The notes beneath the pieces are model-generated. The model had not been told where the DNA came from. It ran no database searches and saw only the letters and a program-made list of their open reading frames with translations. Both the position numbers and the translations under genes were made by a program. From NCBI GenBank assembly GCA_021904315.1, contig CM038908.1, forward strand, positions 17,008,501-17,072,500: 64,000 bases of DNA. The letters run 5' to 3'. How positions within the stretch are numbered: the first letter of the stretch is position 1; each line of letters starts with the position of its first letter. Shown here piece by piece: positions 1-11,210 of the stretch. This stretch comes from Sphagnum magellanicum. Taxonomy: Eukaryota; Streptophyta; Sphagnopsida; Sphagnales; Sphagnaceae.

Positions 1-31
1 CCATCAATGGTCAATTAGGTGGTGGACCACT

Positions 32-463
32 ATGTGTGTCCTCGGATGGAGGTCTACCAAATGGACCCCCAAGAAAAGGACTTCCTTGGAAACCCTAGTA
101 CCCACCTTGGTACCCCATTCCAACTTCGAGAGTAGCATCAATTTTGATAGTACTTCCATTGACAAAAAGGTGCTACCATACCCAATATGTGTACTTGGAT
201 TTGAGCTAAATGCACATATTCAAGTGTTAAGAAAAGCAATTACCATAGATGGTGAACACAATATTATGGACATTGTCAATTTATTATGTTTTTCTTTTCA
301 TGATGACATTTATAAATGGGAAAAATATTTCATGCAAAATCATTCAAATTGTGTTTTTGACAAATTGGAAGGTTTTTTTGCAAAAAATATTAAAAGGTTC
401 AAACTAATGAACAAGTCTACATGGCATTGTGTGTCATCAAGCAAGAAAAAGATGAAAATGTGA
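32..463 (+). pseudogene. retrotransposon gag-like fragment
   Basis: An open frame of 143 codons. From about residue 60 it reads like the capsid/gag region of plant LTR retrotransposons: a ...KAI..(D)GE..IMDIVNL segment, then a Trp (YKWEKYFM), a HxNC motif (NHSNCVFDKLEGFF) and a basic end. In that family this segment is normally followed by a longer gag and then a protease, but here the frame ends in Lys-rich sequence and A/T-rich DNA with no pol domain. I infer an isolated, truncated gag relic. The match is by pattern memory only. The first 55 residues are unlike gag and the start ATG is arbitrary. It could instead be a chance ORF. Confidence 0.33.
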
Positions 464-1555
464 AATTTATTATGAAAAAATTTGTGAAAATGATACAACA
501 CCTCAAGGGGAACATTAGTTTAAAAAAATAAAAAATGCATTAGTAAAAATATAGGGTGCAATATATTGATTGTTGGGTAAAAATATATGTTAATTAGTTT
601 TTAAATAGGGTACATTTTATTCAAATAATCAATTTAATTACAGTATAGGGTATGTAATAATCTAAAATAATGGATTATAATTAATATATGGTGGCTTTAA
701 TATGTATATATTACAAAATTAGATAATAATAAGGTGATAAAAAATAGATTGGACAATTATTTAATACCCCCCTTAAAAATGGTCATTTGACGCACATAGA
801 TTTCAAACTTTATGCTAGTGTCCCCTCTAGGTACAACACCCTCTTCAAAAGTTTATAATTCACATTATGATTTTTTTTTTGTTATGCATTAAACTAATAG
901 ATTAATGAATGAATGTTTGCAAGCTAGCCTTGCGGTTATAGGTTAGATTATTATAAGTTGAAACATGATGTACATTGATTTTTTTTCAAATTTCAATTGT
1001 TGCATCATTAGTTAGCATTCCAAAAAGGATTTAACGTTAAATGGTGATAGGTTTTAAGATTTTATCTAAACATTAGAAATATTAATTTAAAATTGCTACC
1101 AATTAAATCAAAATCCAAATGTTGTGAAAACATTTTGAAAATAATTTAAACCAAAATTTGTATAAAAAGGAAAATTTTTGCATTTAGATAATGATTATAT
1201 TATAGCATAGTGTCCAATAAAATTTTGAAATTAACTCTCAAGGTGTTATTTTTCCATTAAAATATATGCCCATATCATTTAGAATGAATTTCCAAAGTTC
1301 TACCCATCAGCAAAAACTTGAAACAATCAGAGTGGAGATAGATATCAAGATTGTCATATTCAAAACAAACATTTACATACCAAGTTACTTTATTTATAAA
1401 AGTGGGCCAAATAAATTACTAGAAACATTCCATAGCCAATCCTTATCATAATTTTGTTATTAAAACCATTTATTCACAATATTAATGATCTTCAATCCTA
1501 GCATATAATTGGTTGTTTGAAATCATTTTTATTTACACATAACTTCGTTTGTTTT
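464..1555. other. AT-rich stretch, no gene seen
   Basis: Only short chance ORFs. No motif, repeat or splice structure that I could support. Confidence 0.6.
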
Positions 1556-1709
1556 CACTATTACAAAATATGAGTGCAATTCACTAGTCCCCCTTCAATG
1601 GATTGGTGAATCCATTGGCTCCGCACTAAGTCTCATTCAATGGGACCAAGGAATTTGTTCAAAATTCAATGAAAACATTGAATGAACAAGGCACCCATTT
1701 CTTGTAGTG
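1556..1709. mobile_element. CACTA-type MITE, TSD TTT
   Basis: The 154-bp unit starts CACTATTACAAAATATGAGT and ends with the complement of CACTACAAGAAATGGGTGCC. CACTA followed by a short A-rich stretch is the classical En/Spm-CACTA terminus. It is flanked by the 3-bp direct repeat TTT (1553-1555 and 1710-1712), the TSD length expected for CACTA transposition. There is no coding capacity, so it is a nonautonomous derivative. The imperfect termini suggest an old insertion. A TTT duplication in AT-rich DNA is weak evidence by itself; the call rests on the paired termini. Confidence 0.7.
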
Positions 1710-2935
1710 TTTGATACAACAATTGGTATTTGTTTTTCAAATCTTGAAGATTTAATGACCTTGAAACCCATGGCATGGCCATGGGGTGAACTACCTTTTT
1801 GTGTGTCTAACATGAAATTTACCCATCAAAATATGAAATACAATTGTGACATGTAATTGTCAAGTTGTGACGTAAACAAAGGGGTGTGTATAGTGTAGAT
1901 GTTCAAGGTTGGGAGCATTTGAAACCATGGCTTTACAAATGCAAGTTTTGCAAAAAGTTTGTACTAAAATCTATGAACCTTATAATCCCAACTTTCTTTA
2001 AATCATAGAAGTGAAAATTCTGAAATTATTGAACCTTAAAAGAAGGAAATTCTAAAATTTTGTCATGTTATCAAGTTTGGATCAATTATCATGGAGTGCT
2101 TTTTTTAAACAATTGCCTACAAACTGGAAGAATCTAATCCTAATTTTTGCCTTCTTATGTAGTTGTATGTTGTCATTGGTAAGCAAACTAAGAAACTTCA
2201 TTCATTTGATGATGCTGATTCCAAGGATTTGCAATTGTTCGTGCAAGAATCTAAAGGAGTGAATGAGAGATCCATTCAGGAAATGGACAAACAATCATGT
2301 TTGTCACAAAATCAAATTCCTATCAACTTTGACTATTAGAAAACTTGGTCCTATGCCACTACAAAATTCCACTCAAATTCAATTTTAGTGGAATGGGACT
2401 AATCCATACCATTGTACATTGGATGTAGTGGATTGGTCTAGTGGATTGCTCCACTCGAATCCAATTCAAAATGCTAAAAAACACAATTTTCTTCTTTTAG
2501 ATGCCTCCTACTTCCAAAGCTCATAACTTTCTCAACTCCTATTCAAATTCAATGATCTAAAGTGCTATGAAAGCACCACCTTAAGCTCTATAATTCATCT
2601 TGGAAGTTTAAAGGCAGTTGAGCAGGATACAAGGACTTTTTGGGTGTTTTTAAAACGATTTTGTAATGTTGAGTGCAGCACTTTTTTGACTTTTTGACCA
2701 TGCACACTTTAAAGGGCCATAATTTTCTCATTTCTAATCCATTTTTGACAATTTTTAGTGCTATGAATGCGCCAAGAAGAAATCTCCAAGTTTTTTTTGG
2801 ACATCATAAACAAAGGACCCCTCCTTTGAAATTTTTCAAACTCAAATTCTTATGTGCTTGGACATTAGCCTATCTACATAATGCATTGGTAAATAATAAA
2901 ACTTCAAATTTATTAGATTTTTCTAATGATGGTAC
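1710..2935. other. no gene; possible MITE remnant at 2357
   Basis: No convincing ORF. A lone CACTACAAAATTCCACT sequence at 2357 is followed by short inverted TTCCACT/AGTGGAA motifs. It resembles the start of another CACTA MITE, but no matching end or duplication is visible. Confidence 0.4.
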
Positions 2936-3540
2936 AACCAACATAATAATAGCCAACATAAGTATAAGCAACATACATATATCCAACCTAGGTATAGCCA
3001 ACATAAGAATAGCCAACTAAAGAATAGCCAACCTAGGTATAGCCAACATAAGAATAGCCAACTAAAGAATAGCCAACTAAGGTATAGCCAACATAGATAT
3101 CGCTAACATAGGTATAGCCAATTTATGTATCACCAACATAGGTATCACAAACATATGTGTAACCAACATAAAAATAGCCAACATACATTTAGTCAACCTA
3201 GGTATAGCCAACATAAAAATAGCCCACATAGGTTTAGCCAACATAAAAATAACCAACGTAAGTTTAAACAACCTAGGTATAGCCAACATCAGAATAACCA
3301 ACATAGGTATAGTTAATATAAAAATAATCAACATAAGTATAACCAATATAGGTATAGCCAATATAAAAATAACCAACATAAATATAACCTACATAAGAAT
3401 AACCAACATAGGTATAGTCAATATAAAAATAACCAACATAGGTATAGCCAACCAAAGCATAGCCAACAAAGGTTTAACCAACCTAGGTATAACCAACATA
3501 AGAATAGCCAACATTTGTATAACCAACATAATGTAAGTGT
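2936..3540. repeat. 15-bp minisatellite (CCAACATAGGTATAG-like)
   Basis: About 600 bp of tandem ~15-bp units, each a variant of (A/C)CAACATA(A/G)G(A/T)ATAG. Units vary between CATAAGAATAG, CATAGGTATAG and CATAAAAATAA. Because the period is a multiple of three, several frames stay open on both strands and give artificial repeat peptides; none looks like a real protein. The array runs into CCTA-rich DNA on the right and lies directly before the tRNA-like segment at 3789. Confidence 0.9.
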
Positions 3541-4340
3541 AGGTACATAACCTAATTACAACCTAAATATAACCTACATAGCCTAGATGTAACCTATATA
3601 ACCTAGGTTAGCCTACAATATAACTTAAGTTACATTAGGTGTTTAGCTTAAGTATCCTATGTTTGTTTAAGTACCTATCTTAAATTAGCCAAAATTAAAC
3701 AAATTTAGTATATGTTAATTAGGTTATTTAAGTATGTTGAAAAAAATTGTTATGAGATTTTGTTGACATGTTATTTCACATAAAAAGGAAGTGGTGCAAT
3801 GGTTGAAAACTTGGCCCTCAAAATGGAGGTGAAGGGTTCAAGTCCTAAATTTTGCAACCTAGTTGGCAAAACCAACCTAGGTTAAGCTTACTAGGTTTCA
3901 TTAACCATGTTAAGCCTCCTAGGAGGTTAGGTTTTTAAACCGAGGCCAACTAGGCCTAGGTACCTAGGTGCATAGGTCTAACTACCTAGGTACATAGTGG
4001 ATAGGTGCCTTGGCCTAACCTTGCCACATGGCAACACCTCATTGGATGTCTAATGTTTGCCATGTGGCAACACATCAAATGAATGCCTACACATGCCACA
4101 TGGCATCATTTCAATGGAAAAGGACTTGCCATATTTTAAATTAATCATTTGATCCAATGGCATAAGAAGGCCCAATTTGGACCATTGGATGGTTTTCCAT
4201 GATTGTGTTAAATAAGATCACTAGACTAATCCACTAGGGTTCCATTAGTAGTCACCACGCAACCCCAATCACTAGCCCATTCCATTATGTTAGGCCAAAT
4301 GTCACTATAATGTCATTATAGTGGAATTGGTTTAGTCCAT
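3541..4340 (+). repeat. CCTAGG-rich composite repeat, copy A
   Basis: The order is: CCTA-rich short repeats, an A/T-rich spacer (about 3710-3785), a tRNA-like segment (3789-3850), CAACCTAG, many CCTAGG/CTAGGT motifs (3868-4015), then GCCACATGGCA-type motifs (4023-4110) and a segment with CCAATGG/CCATTGG. The same order recurs at 54.9-55.4 kb on the plus strand and at 53.5-53.15 kb on the minus strand. No coding capacity. Family unknown. Confidence 0.6.
3789..3855 (+). other. tRNA-like (SINE-head-like) segment, copy A
   Basis: GTGGTGCAATGG resembles a pol III A box, and GGGTTCAAGTCCT 44 bases downstream resembles a B box (GGTTCRANNCC). The acceptor and T arms do not pair properly, so this is not an intact tRNA gene. 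I infer a tRNA-derived head of a repeat. Related segments lie at 54940-55005 (+) and 53418-53485 (-). Confidence 0.45.
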
Positions 4341-6339
4341 TAAAAAATGAGTGGCTTGCGTAGTGGCTAGGACCATATTTCCTAGTATTTGTCCTTGTAT
4401 AAAAAAGAGTTCAAAAGTGCAATTCATCTTTTCTATTTGAATAATCTTGAGATTATGTTATGATGACCCTTCTTGTATTCTACTACTTGGTTTTACTTGA
4501 TTAAACATTGGTCTCTTTCAATTGACATAGTTACACAATGTAGCTCAATGAACAACTTTGATAAGTCTTGCTCCATGCAAGGGTTTGTTATGAAGTCCAA
4601 TGTGTGAGTAGATACAACCTTGTTCCATGGACAATAACTTGGATGTAAGGTCCAAGTTCTTGTGTCATGGATTCATACTACTTGGATTCATCCAAGGTGT
4701 CTTTTATGGGTTATTTGAAATGCCTTTATTGTTCTTGTGAAAAGAACATATTATGTTTTTTCAATGTGACACACATTGTATGAATTACTCAAAATACATG
4801 AGATCTTTATTCAAGTAGTAGTACATCAAACACTTAAATTCCATGCATGTTTTGAAGACTCTAAAATTTGACACAATTTTGAGTTATTCTAATAGAATGG
4901 CATCATGACTCAAGATATACTATGCCAAAGGGAACTCCCTCCATGGGCTCTTCAAACTTGTTGACATGGTGAGTGGTTGTGGGTTGAAGTGTGCCTTAAT
5001 ATGTAGGAAAAGGAAAGACAAATGTGAATTAAATCAGGGTGTTGTAGATCCCCATTCAAGTAATTCCATGTCAAAAGTTAAAGTTAAGGTGGTGCAACTT
5101 TGACTGATTTTACTAAAGTGGGAGAAAGGTGATGTGGTCATTATAGCAATGACTATCAAACTACAATAAATGGATATATGTGACATAATTGTCATCACAA
5201 TGAGTTTTAACTCTTCTTTGGGGTGATATTTTCATGTGTTTGATAGGAACTTTTGGGCCCTCCATCAAACCAATGGCAGAGGTGTCAAGAAATTGGATAG
5301 GGGACCACTAGCTTGTCACCACTTAACTTTTTTGCTAGAGCATCAATTGCTTACTTTTGGGCTATAATGTGAATACTTGTAGTAGTAGCTAAAATTAACC
5401 TTTATTTCTTAACACTTGCATCATATGAGCTTGTGCTTCTAAGATCCAAGATAGTATGTATGTCATACCCTAATTTGTCTTTGGAATAGTGAGACAAAAA
5501 CTACTACTAGCAAGGGCAACCATGGACCACAAGCATGGATAATTCTTGATTCTTCCAGATTGTTTTGTGCATGCCAAGAACTTGTATCTAGTTCACCCCA
5601 ATTATCTCATTTCTACAAAGTGTCAAATCATTCTTTATCTTTGGATTACTAATGATGACCATGGTCATGACTATTGATGGTCTTATTCCTCTTGAATGTG
5701 TAGAAAATGACTACAGTTTTGTTATTGGAACTTGGATTAGAAATTACTTAGAGTGATAGGAAGCTTCAGTGATAAATTCTTGAGGATGTTAACTTTGGGG
5801 ATTCCTAATCATGCTATTCTTCTTCTCATGGGAACCTTTTGCGCATTTTTTCCTAAAGTCAGAGACATTGAAACTACAAGTAGCACATCAAGAGGTAAAT
5901 TTTCATATTCCATGTTTAGCATTAATTTCAAATTTTTTTTCAATTCATCTTGTTGGGATTTGTCTATCACATGATTACAAGCAATAGACCCCAAAAAAAT
6001 TGCATTTTCTTATGCATTGCATGCACTTTCACTTGCAGATGTCATAGCTTGGGCTTTGAAGCATAAGGTTTTAGCACGAACATACATTGAATCCCTTTTC
6101 TAGGGTAGTTTAGAGGAAATTGACAATATTTTTAATCACAATTATAAGGTTTTCCATAGCCAAACTTGTTTAATTACAATATATATCCTATATTTCATAA
6201 AATTTGGTGCCAGATGTTCTATGGACACATTTTTTCATAATGATTGAGAACCCTACTCCTTCTCCAATTAAATGAAAAGTGGGTATTAATCTAGTAATCT
6301 AAAGCAATTGATTTTACAATGGCATCTACCTTTCAAGGT
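4341..6339. other. no gene recognised
   Basis: AT-rich with short ORFs only. A TATAAAAAAG sequence at about 4398 looks like a TATA box but no gene follows. The left end of the CACTA element beginning its recognisable coding at 6.3 kb should lie here, yet I found no terminus that pairs with anything on the right. Confidence 0.4.
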
Positions 6340-6565
6340 GCTTTGGATGGTGTAAGGAGATTATTTCTTTGGCATGTAAAAATGCAACAACATCGAAGTG
6401 ATAGGCTTTGGGTTAGGGAAAAACAATGGGCTAATTTATACTAATTGAAATGTCTACATTGTCCTTGCACCAAATGCAAAGGACAATTCTTATACAACAT
6501 TACAAATGTGAGGGAATATTTGATCTATAATGGAAGGGATCCAAAGTATAGAGTTTGGAAAGGAC
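6340..6565 (+). pseudogene. CACTA transposase N-terminal (Transpos_assoc) remnant
   Basis: One frame reads KCLHCPCTKCKGQF, then NVREYLIYNGRDPKYRVW. This matches the Transpos_assoc pattern, in which a CPC..C zinc-binding motif is followed by V..HL...G....Y..W. A stop codon precedes the CPC motif and further stops follow. In intact elements this domain opens the transposase protein. It lies about 330 bp before the next recognisable piece, so the linker is degraded. Confidence 0.7.
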
Positions 6566-7855
6566 CAAGCCATAGAAACTCATCAGACAAGGAGTGAGAA
6601 GAGGAATTTAGGGTTCCAACAAGACAATAGATCCAAAAGCTTGATTTTGTTGTTGATATGCGAACTATGTTAGCTGATGCATTCTAGCAAGAAAATGATC
6701 TATTGGCATTAGAAGCTAGAACTTTAAATGTTGTGGAGGAGGCTTAAATAGGGTAGCTAATGAATTACAAGAGGAAAGGAATGAGGGAGATACAAATGGT
6801 GATGCCAAGGGCCAACAACCTTTGTGAGATGTTTAATTTGAGCTTGGAAAATAAGAACACAATTTTGATCTAACGGCTTTGAAGGATGCAATGAAGGAAT
6901 TGTATGCAAGTTCCAAATGCACAAAATTGGTGGCAACAATACTTCTTATGAACCTGTGCACAATACATTGAATCAACAATGAATTTGTAGATGAACTTTT
7001 TACATTCTTATGCCAACATTTACTTCTTGAAGTAAATTGTCTAGCTACCAATTACTATGCTATAAGGGCTTTGACACAAAAACTTGGATTAAATTATGAG
7101 AACACTCATACATGTACTAAAAGGTGCATCTTGTTTTGAGGGGATCATAAGGATGATGTCAATTGTCCCAAATGTGGAAGTGTTCGATAAGATACTATAA
7201 ACAAAATGTTGCTTGTGAAAATGTTTCACCACTTTCCTATAACCCCTAGACTTCAATGACTCTTCAGGACACTTGCAATGTTTGAATTAATGTTGTGGCA
7301 CTCACAAAATAATAGTCTAGATGGCCTTATGAGGCATTCATGCAACTCAAAGGCTTGGAAACACATTCATTAAAAGTTCCCTAATTTTGAAACAAATCCA
7401 CACAATGTGCACTTAGCTTTTGTTACATATGGGGTCAACCCATTAAAGTTGACCCGATCAACATGGTCCATGTGGCAAATAATAATACTAAATTACAATT
7501 TACCTCCTTGGTTGACAGATAAAAAATTCTTCATCATGTTCACATTATTGATTCTAAGGAAGGAGTATGTCACATTTGAACACTTTGATGTTGAAATCTA
7601 CAACCATTAGTTGACAAACTACAACAATTTTGGACTAGAATTCAAACATACAATGTGCTAAAACCCTTTGGCTCTAGCTCATTTACATTGAGAGGTATGA
7701 TGATTTGGGCCATCCACGATTTCCTTGAATATGGGACAATTGCAAGGGTGGCACATCAAAGATTTGCCGCATGTCTGATATATGTTTAGGGGGGGGCACT
7801 CCGTCAAATTAGGGAAGCAAACTTACATTAGAACACAAAGGTGGCTACCAAAAGG

Positions 7856-7860
7856 GCACC
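7856..7860. repeat. left target-site duplication GCACC
   Basis: GCACC abuts the left end of the solo LTR and recurs at 8680-8684. Confidence 0.85.
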
Positions 7861-8679
7861 TGTCACAACCCCACTTTGGGATAAGTGTGAGGATGAAACT
7901 CACACTCCCAAAAGTGGGAAGTTGGAGTCCGCCGGGACTCCCGAAAACTCAGAACTCGAGTTCAAGGGTCAAAACACATCGCATTGAGGTGTTTTTTATA
8001 TCAATGGAAAGGTCTTGAAGTATAGATGCCCAAAATGGCCTCGCATGGGCCATTTGGACATCTGCAGCCCAAGTTATGGGCAAAAGAAGGGCCGGGAGTC
8101 AAACTGCCAGTTTGACTCCCGACCACTAAACGTCGGGAATCGACCTCTTCCCAACGTTGCCTAAAGGAGTGCGACATGGCTTTGGAAAGCTCTTGATGAG
8201 AGCTACAACTTTGGTTTAGACCTCGTCCCGATCCAAGTTTGGGGCGAGGAGTTATGAGCGTTCAAAGTCCCGGGACTCCAACCCGGGACAGTTTCAGGAC
8301 TCCAACTTGAGAGTCCCGGGAAAAAGAGCCATTCGGATGTAGCCTCCGCGGTGAGACACAGAGAATACTATATGGGGGAAGGTGGTGGCTTCCCCCGAGT
8401 CCAGGCCGTGGTGAGTCTTGTGTGTCAAAGTGCCCGTGGCTTGTCCCAACACCCAAGGGTGTTCCTGAATGCTAACTAACCCTTTGTGGTTGGTTTTTGG
8501 ATGCAGATTCAAGCTTGATAATCTAGTCCCTCTTCCTAGTATAATCCCGGGACTTCTAACACGCCCCTCTACCCCCTTTTAGTGCTGGAAGTCGGGAGCG
8601 GCCCCCAAGTCCCAACTTTCCGCAACTCTACATAGTTAGAACCTCAAGTGGGTTCAACAAAGGACTTAGGAGCGTGTCA
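7861..8679. mobile_element. solo LTR (819 bp), TSD GCACC
   Basis: The segment starts TGTCACAACCCC and ends GGAGCGTGTCA, so it has the TG...CA ends of a long terminal repeat. It is flanked by the perfect 5-bp duplication GCACC (7856-7860 and 8680-8684). Removing it and one TSD copy restores the transposase frame as KGHPYRTTQMKDHFNG across the junction. It is visibly richer in G/C than its surroundings and contains several GTCGGGA/CCCGGGACT motifs. No gag or pol is present, so I infer an LTR-LTR recombination product. Superfamily cannot be told from the LTR. The element it came from is not in the window. Confidence 0.88.
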
Positions 8680-8894
8680 GCACCCATATAGGACTACACA
8701 AATGAAAGATCATTTCAATGGGTAGTTAAAACATGCCCTAAACCAAAAATTGTCATGGCAAATGAACAATTGGCACGAATTGCAAAGTATAAATCTTGGT
8801 TAGAATTAGGCAACAATGATGGTGTGAATGGGGACACATCCAAAGAACACGATGTGAAGTGTCAAAATATCTTACATGATTTACCTATTGGAAG

Positions 8895-9443
8895 GTATGT
8901 AATTGATGTAATTATCTTTTTATTGAGTTGTAATTTTGCATTAAACATGTAGATTAGATGCACCCAAATTGATGTGGTAGGTATGTGTCTAAACATTTTA
9001 TTGTTTTTGTAAAATTGGCCCAAAAACAAGTTAACTTTTAGTTATTAAAAGTGTTTGTTGCAGTCATAGTCCAATTAGTCCAATTTTTTTCTAGTTGTAG
9101 GTTAATCATATACAAGTGAAATGTTTAGTGATTTAAAAATAGATATGTGGTAGCATTTGAAGATCATATTACCATATTTTTTGGATATTATGAAACCTAG
9201 ATTGGGTTATTAGTCATAGAGAATGATGATGATTTTTATTAAACTAAGTCATAGTTCAAGCTTAAGCATAAGACAATGGGTATTCTTATGAGTTACCATT
9301 TTGTTGGCATATATTGTTGTTGGAGTATTTTGAAAAGGTTACCATTTTGCTATTAGATTATTTATGGGTTAATGTGAGAAGAATGCATTTATTAATTTTG
9401 CAGAGAACTAATCATATCACTTATGGTGTTGTGATTGTCATAG
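8895..9443 (+). other. relict intron in the TNP2 transposase
   Basis: Donor AAG|GTATGT and acceptor TCATAG|GAA. Joining them puts DLP..(W)K next to ELLIQWTLDV, the contiguous order expected of TNP2. The upstream exon needs one restored base (CCTATTGG for CCTTATTGG) to stay in frame. No domain falls inside the 549-bp interval. Confidence 0.6.
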
Positions 9444-9840
9444 GAACTTCTAATTCAATGGACATTAGATGTCACGCATTGTGAACAAAATTTTGCTAAG
9501 AATATCTTGAAAATAGTGACTGGTAAGAAGGATGCAATGAAAGTGAGGAGGGATTTGCAATGCAAAAGTATGAAACAACATTTGTGGTTAGCTATAAACC
9601 TTCAAAGAGGTGGCAAGATGGTAAAACTAGCAACCCTAGCAACCCCTTATGTGTTGAGGCCAAGTGAATTTGACACATTTGCAACCACAATTGAAAATTT
9701 GCAAACACCATCAAAACATGTTTCAACAATGGGGAAGTACATTAGGAAGAAGAATTTTGGAAGTTTAAAATCACATGACTACCATGTTTTGATGTAGCAA
9801 TTTTTACCTTTAGCATTACATGGTTTTTTTATTGTAGGGC

Positions 9841-10320
9841 CTCAAATTGTAGTGATGAGAATTTTTAGAATTTTTAATCAAATTTGTAGCAAGGTTCGGA
9901 ATCCAAATGAAATTGAATCACATAGAGATGATGTTGTTGTCAACTTTGCTTTGGTGAAAATGCATTTCCACATTCCTTTTTTGACATCATGATGCATTTG
10001 TTGTATCATCTTGTGGATGAACTAAATCTATGTGAACCAATGGCCACTAGATGGATGTATCCAATTGAAAGGTACATGAAAACCCTAAAGACTTATGTGC
10101 AAAATATGACAAGGCCTAAAGGATCCATAGTTGAAAAGTACATTAAGGATGAATGCATTGGTTTCATTTAACCAAATATTTGCAAAGATTTGAGGTTGTG
10201 TAGTGGCACATATGGGATGCTAAAGAGGAAAAAATAGATGTTGGTGAAGTTTTAGAAGGTGTTGGGCAAAAACTTTTGATGACTCCAACCTTGCATGATT
10301 TTGCCCACTAATGCGTACTA
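9841..10320 (+). pseudogene. DUF4218 region of CACTA transposase
   Basis: The frame reads FRIFNQICSKV, then FDIMMHLLYHLVDELNLCEP, RWMYPIERYMKTLKTYV, RPKGSIVEKYIKDECIGF. These are the signature segments of DUF4218, which follows TNP2 in En/Spm transposase proteins. A frameshift lies in a T run at about 9976-9984 and a stop follows IGFI at 10171. A further piece (VLTNINLMSPW, 10310-10352) fits the end of the domain. Confidence 0.85.
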
Positions 10321-10439
10321 ACCAACATCAACTTAATGTCACCTTGGCTTAAGTAAGTAAGATCCATTCTTTCTATGAAATTGTGGATAATTAGGTACAT
10401 TTATGAGATTTTTAATGTCTATTATGGTCTTGAAAAAAT

Positions 10440-11065
10440 GTTAGTCACCTAATATTCCCAATTGGACTTTATATGACTAATTATGTAGGAAATGGAAGTT
10501 GGAACAAGCCACCAACCCAAATCTACCGCCTTTCATTGATTGGGTTTAAAATGTTGTACATATATGGCCACCCAATGGATGCAAACAACCCAAAAGATTT
10601 GGATAAGGTCCTACTATGTAGTAGACCATTTCAAATAGTGACTCAATACACTTGGATGAAGGCATACGAGAACCATTTTAAGGTGAAAGACTTGAAAAAC
10701 AACTCAATGCAAACTTTTGATAATGGTGTTGCCTCAACATTTGATATGTCGACTATTGATGCTAGAAATCTTTCATTGAACTTTGTTGAAGTAATAAAAG
10801 ACACATTCAAACTTGATTATGGTCATTTGCATATTCTAATAGTCATTTTAAAATGTGAGTGGATTAAATGAAAAGACAATAGAAGGAATCCAATGTATGG
10901 ACAAGATGATGTTGGTTTTTTCATGATTAATTTTCACCACATGCTACCATTATCATCTGAGCTTTGAACATATTTCTTTGTCAAGCAATTCAAGTGTTTT
11001 TTCCAAATGACATCAAGAAGCCAAGTTGGAAATTTGTATTGTGGAAAGAAGCTTGATCCAAGAAG
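10440..11065 (+). pseudogene. DUF4216-like C-terminal region of CACTA transposase
   Basis: A 132-codon open stretch (10473-10871) with no domain I can name is followed, in a shifted frame at about 10985-11050, by VFFPNDIKKPSWKFVLW. This resembles the ...QVFYV.DP....W.VVL segment of DUF4216, the last domain of many CACTA proteins. Position and order support the call more than the weak match does. Confidence 0.5.
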
Positions 11066-11210
11066 GAGGTGGCAAAACATAGAAAATGTGTTCATTACAA
11101 CAACCATGGAAACGGATGGAATAAGTGCTTCTAATAGATTTCCCCCACCCCCAACCACAACTTCATTGATAGGAGCCATAAAACTTTATCTAACAAGGAC
11201 AATCTTTTAG

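Larger units (their letters stand above)
6895..9840 (+). pseudogene. TNP2-type CACTA transposase, broken
   Basis: Pieces in order: ALTQKLGLNYENTHTC and a CPKCGS zinc motif (7060-7185); MFHHFPITPRLQ.LF and LMLWHSQNNSLDGLMRH (7220-7340); FVTYGVNPLKL, STWSMW and NYNLPPWL (7420-7520); MMIWAIHDFLEYG (7690-7735); RWLPKGH (7840-7860). After the solo LTR the frame resumes as PYRTTQMKDHFNG (8684-8722). A GT-AG intron (8895-9443) separates DLP from ELLIQWTLDVTHCEQN (9444-9490). The tail is YIRKKNFGSLKSHDYHVLM, a TAG in place of an expected Gln, then QFLPLALHG (9740-9825). These motifs are diagnostic of plant TNP2 transposases. At least six stops and several single-base frameshifts make it nonfunctional. 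Confidence 0.85.
6340..11210 (+). mobile_element. decayed autonomous-type CACTA (En/Spm) transposon
   Basis: Conceptual translation across frames gives, in order, the pieces of a plant CACTA transposase gene: Transpos_assoc (6340-6565), TNP2/Transposase_21 (6895-9840), DUF4218 (9841-10320) and DUF4216-like sequence (10440-11065). This order is typical of En/Spm CACTA elements. Many stop codons and frameshifts, plus a solo LTR inserted at 7861-8679, show it is dead. The limits given are those of recognisable coding sequence. The terminal CACTA repeats were not located; a TTTTAGTG at 12110-12117 is one unpaired candidate for the right end. Confidence 0.85.

Noticed and set aside
2357..2430. Another CACTA MITE starting CACTACAAAATTCC
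   Set aside because: The nearest GTAGTG end (about 2430) lacks the A-rich subterminus and the flanks (TGC/GAT) do not match.
3077..3455. Ile/Met- and Tyr/Val-rich minus-strand ORFs and a His/Gln-rich plus-strand ORF
   Set aside because: All are readings of the 15-bp minisatellite; the period keeps frames open.
2936..3540. CRISPR array
   Set aside because: Contiguous minisatellite units without unique spacers, in a plant nuclear context.
3789..3855. Intact tRNA gene
   Set aside because: A-box-like and B-box-like motifs exist, but acceptor and T arms do not pair, so it is only tRNA-like.
4303..4325. CACTATAATG-T-CATTATAGTG palindrome as a miniature CACTA footprint
   Set aside because: Too short and without a duplication; may be chance in AT-rich DNA.
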